This document shows positions 59,767 through 64,000 of a DNA stretch of 64,000 nt, in pieces. The notes under the pieces are model-generated. The model ran no database searches. It saw only the letters and a list, made by a program, of their open reading frames with translations, and was not told the origin of the DNA. The number at the start of each line of letters is the position of its first letter. Positions within the stretch are counted from its first letter, which is position 1. Source of the stretch: JBBSGA01 sp038254585 (lineage in GTDB: Bacteria > Chloroflexota > Chloroflexia > Chloroflexales > Kallotenuaceae); NCBI GenBank assembly GCA_038254585.1, contig JBBSGA010000001.1, positions 15,336-79,335 on the forward strand. Direction: 5' to 3'. The translations under genes and the position numbers were made by a program.

Positions 59767-60161
59767 AGAGCTTCTCCTTCTAGAACGGAGTATATCTACG
59801 TAGTCGTTGGCGGCTGGCCGCCTGTACCGCCCGTGGGCGAGCCTCGTGGTGGGAGCAAGAGCTGGAGCGACTCCGACTGGGCGTTAGTTAAGTCTCCACG
59901 ATGCATGACTGTAGTATATGTATACGTCCCGGACTATATCTTGCTCCATGAGGATACAAAGGTCCGCTTGCGCATTGCGCGAAAGTAAGGCGTTGGTAAG
60001 ACCAGAGGAGGCCATGACCGGCTACAGGCTCAACCGGTATTCTATCAGATGAATCGCAGAAAGATGTAGCGCCGGCAGAGGTTTAGGCGCTATGTCTCGT
60101 TTTTGCCTGAGAAGATGTTTGCCGGTCCGCTGCCTTAGCGCGACTTCAGACCGAACTTGCA
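59767..60161. other. Intergenic region
   Basis: About 395 bases between the FG-GAP gene and the next glycosyltransferase. It holds a likely promoter for the FG-GAP gene (TATACT at 59913-59918, minus) but otherwise nothing that I can name. Confidence 0.5.
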
Positions 60162-62150
60162 CTACAAGACCGGGAATCCATGGCTGGTAAGGAAAAAGTA
60201 GACACCCTGAAACACCGCAAGCACCGCGATGACCGGCGCCTGCCACTTGGGATGCTTCGAGAGCCATACGCCGAATGGAAGAAAGGCCGGCCAGGTCGAC
60301 GCCGAATGGCGGCCGATCGCCCAGATGCCGCCGATTAAGAGGAAAGCCATATAAGCAAGCGCGAACGAGGCAAGCTCGCTCCACTGCTTCTTGCTTGTCA
60401 ACGCAATGGACCCTAAGACGAGGCTGCTGACGAATGGCAGGTACGAGTACATGATCGGGATATGTTCGTTCTGTTCCATGGTGGTCAGCAGGTTGATGAG
60501 CCCCCAACGTGAGAGCGGTCCCCACGTGTCTCGTATCGTCCAGTATGAAATCGGATCGTCGAACTTGATAAAGAGGTAGAGCGAGTAGAGACCCAGGCAC
60601 AGCAATGGTATCAAAAGCCCGAGGATCGCCGGGTTCAGCAGCAAACGCTTTGGATCGGTTCCACGCTGTCGAAGTTGTGCCGTAACGAGCGCAGGGCCCG
60701 CAAGGATGGCCAACTGTTTGGACAGGATGCCGAGACCTAGCGCAAGGCCGGCCCACATATGATTCCCACGCAAGGCTAGCAAGATGGCGAGCGCGGTGAA
60801 AAAGATCAGCAACGGTTCCGAGAAGCCGCCGGCCTGGAAATAAGCGAAAGGGTAGACGGCGAAGAGCGACAGACCCCATCGGGCTGCATCTTCTCCTTCG
60901 AGCGAGCAGAATATCCGGTAGATCAAGAGGAAAGATCCAAGTGACGCCAGGTTGGCTACGATCAGCAGCGCGAAATTCAGATCGAGCCCGCTTACTTCGT
61001 ACAGGCCGCGTGCCAGCAGTGGAAGCAGGGGGAAGAAATTCGTCGATCGGACATCCGCATAGCCTTCTTCAGCGATCTTCCTGAACCACAAGCAGTCCCA
61101 CCGGCATAAGCCGTCGAGCGAGCGGTACTGCCGGAGAAACTCGCGCGATCCGGTTTCGTATTGAACATTTGGGTCTACTGTCAGCCCGATCTTCGAGCCG
61201 GCGAGCAGCGTAAGGTGCATGCACAGGAAGAGCACAACCGGGAACGTGATCCATTTCCAGCGGGCTATGAGTGGGTGCGCCTCGAGTGCCCGGCCCCGGG
61301 TAGCCAATCCTTCGACTGCCTGGCGCCGTAGGTACGACATGTCATTCAGCACGCTACGACGGCTCGTCGGACGTGCCAGCAGCATAACTGCCGTCGCTAA
61401 GCCGCCGGCACCGATCAGCTGCGATGCATGAACGAAGAGCCTGCCGCGATTGCTCGTATAGATGGCGCCGAGGACTATGGCGCCGAGGAGTAGCAGGCAG
61501 AGTCTCCACCGGAAGGCCATCGCCGGGCAGCCGCTACCGAGCCAGAGCAGCAGCAGCACGATCGGCGTGCTCCACAATAATGTGAGCGGTGGCAGGAGTC
61601 GGCCCACCGACCGCAGATCGACTGATGCGAGGAGCAGACCGAGTCGGCGCCCATCGCCTTTGACCTTTGTCGTCGGGCTTTGGATCCGCACCTGCATATC
61701 TCCCCCGATTGTGGTAGGGAGCAGTACCTGATAGACCCGCATAGTCCGAACCGTGCCGAGAACAATGTGCTGGGCCGGCGTCGCCAGGTGCGCGGTGATC
61801 GGGATGTGCCCCAGCGGTCCTTCCATCCGCAGTCGGATGACGAAATAGCCGGCACCTGTCTGGGGAACTTGGGGGAGAGCATCCCCTTTGGTAGATGCAT
61901 AGGTGAAGCGATCAGTGTGCTCGGTCCGGTACAAACCGCTCACCACGGCATTGCGCGATCCCCCGGCTTGCACCGGCCCGAACTGCCGGTCGTATACACC
62001 GGCGAGAAGAGCCAGGCTGCAGCCGAGGATCAGCACCAGCGGTATCAACAGTCGCGGCACGTTATGGATCAACGATGGTACGTGCCGTCGTGCCTGTACA
62101 CGTGATGGCTGGGCCGTCGTCGGCTCAGGCCACCCAGAATCCATTGACAT
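60162..62150 (-). CDS. Membrane mannosyltransferase-like glycosyltransferase (PIG-V-like)
   Basis: A 662-residue polytopic protein. The N-terminal helix LLIPLVLILGCSLALLAGVY is followed by a beta-rich external domain to about residue 180 (GLYRTEHTDRFTYASTKGD, GRRLGLLLASVDLRSVGRL). About ten helices then form the transferase core with GLCRWDCLWFRKIAEEGYA, STNFFPLLPLLARGLYEVSG and FAVYPFAYFQAGGFSEPLLI, resembling PIG-V/GT39-type enzymes that use a lipid-linked mannose. Start overlaps the previous (disrupted) gene by 26 bases. It has an intact frame, unlike its paralogue upstream. Confidence 0.8.
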   Translation of the reverse strand: MSMDSGWPEPTTAQPSRVQARRHVPSLIHNVPRLLIPLVLILGCSLALLAGVYDRQFGPVQAGGSRNAVVSGLYRTEHTDRFTYASTKGDALPQVPQTGAGYFVIRLRMEGPLGHIPITAHLATPAQHIVLGTVRTMRVYQVLLPTTIGGDMQVRIQSPTTKVKGDGRRLGLLLASVDLRSVGRLLPPLTLLWSTPIVLLLLWLGSGCPAMAFRWRLCLLLLGAIVLGAIYTSNRGRLFVHASQLIGAGGLATAVMLLARPTSRRSVLNDMSYLRRQAVEGLATRGRALEAHPLIARWKWITFPVVLFLCMHLTLLAGSKIGLTVDPNVQYETGSREFLRQYRSLDGLCRWDCLWFRKIAEEGYADVRSTNFFPLLPLLARGLYEVSGLDLNFALLIVANLASLGSFLLIYRIFCSLEGEDAARWGLSLFAVYPFAYFQAGGFSEPLLIFFTALAILLALRGNHMWAGLALGLGILSKQLAILAGPALVTAQLRQRGTDPKRLLLNPAILGLLIPLLCLGLYSLYLFIKFDDPISYWTIRDTWGPLSRWGLINLLTTMEQNEHIPIMYSYLPFVSSLVLGSIALTSKKQWSELASFALAYMAFLLIGGIWAIGRHSASTWPAFLPFGVWLSKHPKWQAPVIAVLAVFQGVYFFLTSHGFPVL

Positions 62151-64000
62151 AAAGCATCGTGCCTATTGCTAGCAGGACGAGCATTACGGCGATCAGCAGC
62201 CGTCGTATCCACGTCTGCTCGGTAAGGAGTGCCATGGCGACAAAACAAGGAAAGACGATCAGGATGTGCCGAGGCAAGCTGCGGAACCAACTGCTTAGGT
62301 ACGGCGGCACAATCAGCAGCACCGCCGTCAAGCCGTACGCTAATGGTAGACGAACTGCGGCGTAGAGCGTCAGTCCAATAAATGTTATCCAGACGACGAT
62401 TTGGAAAAGGGTGATTGGCCAGTCGAAAGAGGTCCGGAGCCGGATCAGCAACTGGCTAGGCATGACCCAGGGCGGACTCAGGTAATTGTCCCAGTCTTTC
62501 TGGGCGATCAAAAACGCGAATGGTGTATCGAAGCGCCGCCATTGAAAGAGCATGAACAAGGCAAGCCCGAGCGGTGGCAGAAGTACGGCGAGGAAGGCCG
62601 GCCGGACCGCTCGCCAGCGCCACCGGCAGTGCTGAAGATAGCTAAGTGCCAGCACAGGCGCAATGAATACGCCGGGCACCCGAGTCAAGCTCAAGAATCC
62701 GCCGGCCAGTCCCGCAAGCCACCAATAGTGCCGCCGCAGCGCCCAGATGGCGGCGACGACGAAAATAAGTGCAAGCGACTCGCTATAGCCGGCGCCGAAG
62801 TAGAACGACGTCGGAAACACGAGCAGAAATAAGATGCTTCGAACAGCAAGAGTATGTCCAAAATCACATGCTAGAAGGTCGTAGAGCAGAAGTAGCGCAA
62901 CAAACAACGCGATGTTGGAAACAAGAAACGCAGCAACTTCTGTGTGCCTTCCTGCAAGCGGAAAGAACCAACGGATAAGTAATGGGTAGAGGGGAAAGAA
63001 GGCAATATTTCGCCAGTGTTCGACGAAGAATGATTAGCCGTTAAGCGCAATTCCTTGATAGTGCCGGCTGTCGAACTGCATCCAGTTGGCAACACTAGCC
63101 TTCCAGAAAAAGTCCCTGCGGTCGGCAATACCGCCGTCCGCTGTGAGTAACTTTTGGAATGGATAGAGTGCTGTGCTGAACCAGAGGCTTATTGCACCTA
63201 CGAGCCAAAGACCACTACGCCAAACTACGAAGAGTGGCGTAACACAGCGAAGGGCAGCCCTCACGCGCGCCTGCTCTGGATGGCGAATCCGTGCAGCCGT
63301 GGCGCGAGCGATACGGGGAGCTTGCGTAACTAGCGCGGGGATGATGCGCGGTAGGTACATCACGGAAAGCGCTGCGATGCCGGCACTGCCCAGCCAGTAG
63401 GGCGTGAGCACATATTTGCCACGGCTCAGGCCATATCCTAACCCCACGCCCACACTGCTCAGGAGCAGCAGCACCCGGCCGTGCCAAATTGATAAATCAA
63501 GCGGGATGATGGCAAGCGAGAGCAGTACTAAGAAGAGCGAGATGTTCAGGAAAAGGCCAGCCGGCGGCATTGCCGGGCCAAGTGAACGGACCTGAATCCA
63601 GTCGAGCAGCAGCCCGAGTCGACGCGGATCACCTTTGATACGTGTCGTCGTACTGTTCAGCCGTAAGTCTAGATCGCCCTGCGCTGTGGTGGGCAGCAGC
63701 AGTTGGTAGACTCGCGTCTGGACCACTGCCTCCGGCGCTACCTGCTGGGCAGGCGCGCCAAGGTGCACCTTAACCGGCACTCGGCCCCCGGGTCCTGCCA
63801 TACGAATTCGGGCGAGGAGCATTCCCGCGCCAACATATGGTAGGCGAAAGCGAGCGTCGCCAAACGTATAGGCAAAGGAGAAGCGATCATTGTGTTCGGG
63901 CGGATACAGCCCGGTTATGGTAGTCGTCTCCGCACCAACATCCTGCACTATCGTGAACGGGAGCATGTAGGTGCCAATCAACAGGGCCAGGCTGCACGCA
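62125..64000 (-). pseudogene. Membrane glycosyltransferase (PIG-V-like), in-frame TAA, partial
   Basis: A paralogue of the gene at 60162-62150, with its N-terminus outside the window (the visible part starts CSLALLIGTY at 64000). It has the same ectodomain (GLYPPEHNDRFSFAYTFGD, DPRRLGLLLDWIQVRSLG). At 63034-63036 TAA stops translation after RHYQGIALNG; the same frame continues SFFVEHWRNIAFFPLYPLLI and SFYFGAGYSESLALIF to the end at 62125. A single change (for example TAT or TAC to TAA) would explain it. The C-terminal half retains the catalytic-type motifs. Confidence 0.75.

Overview
The window is high-GC bacterial chromosome, densely coded, with many four-base stop/start overlaps (ATGA/GTGA). 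The gene mix points to Chloroflexota, perhaps a Thermomicrobia-like aerobe: menaquinol-type bc complex fused to cytochrome c, caa3-type oxidase, prokaryotic translin, GMC oxidase with a gluconate-dehydrogenase subunit 3, Thr-rich lipoproteins, and large membrane glycosyltransferases. This placement is inference from gene families; there is no rRNA. One tRNA is present (Arg, anticodon TCG). I see no CRISPR array, phage or insertion-sequence transposase.

Layout. 1-248: start of a Uma2-type nuclease running off the left edge. 379-8406 (minus): pyruvate oxidase followed by a complete aerobic chain (CtaC-cytochrome c, CtaD, CtaE, CtaG, a small membrane protein, Rieske protein, cytochrome b-c fusion). 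8492-11831: a small gene behind a three-repeat promoter, an OmpR-type two-component pair, and a divergent HPP membrane protein. 11960-20551 (minus): a sugar-oxidation gene set (NDH-2, LarA-like protein, small TM protein, duplicated membrane protein, gluconate dehydrogenase subunit 3, GMC oxidoreductase, a 57-residue protein, SDR, GH1 glycosidase), interrupted by two different inverted-repeat elements. 21249-28390: aldehyde dehydrogenase, two paralogous Thr/Ala-rich lipoproteins, FHA protein, broken DinB gene, pyrophosphatase, sugar epimerase/dehydrogenase. 28517-33190: proB-proA, tRNA-Arg, two exported proteins. 33544-37135: an H-box-less kinase-like protein, a McrB-like ATPase and an unknown protein. 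37283-44737: membrane protein, gyrB with an HNH intein, MFS exporter beside a deleted tetR, frameshifted aquaporin. 44782-64000: DUF218 protein, translin, a toroid protein, and a surface-glycan region (methyltransferase, four glycosyltransferase genes in good order or nearly so, FG-GAP secreted protein, two disrupted membrane glycosyltransferases).

The points most worth following are: (1) the same promoter architecture (22-bp direct repeats, spacing 22-22-10, identical distance to a -10 box) in front of two unrelated loci at 8.8 kb and 20.6 kb; (2) the intein inserted in GyrB; (3) a McrB-like ATPase with no McrC, separated from an unknown gene by a terminator-like hairpin; (4) the two unrelated inverted-repeat elements in the sugar operon, one of which encodes the C-terminus of a protein; (5) an unusual number of disrupted genes (DinB, tetR, aquaporin, two glycosyltransferases), which may reflect real decay or assembly errors; (6) an extracytoplasmic N-terminal module shared by three membrane glycosyltransferases.
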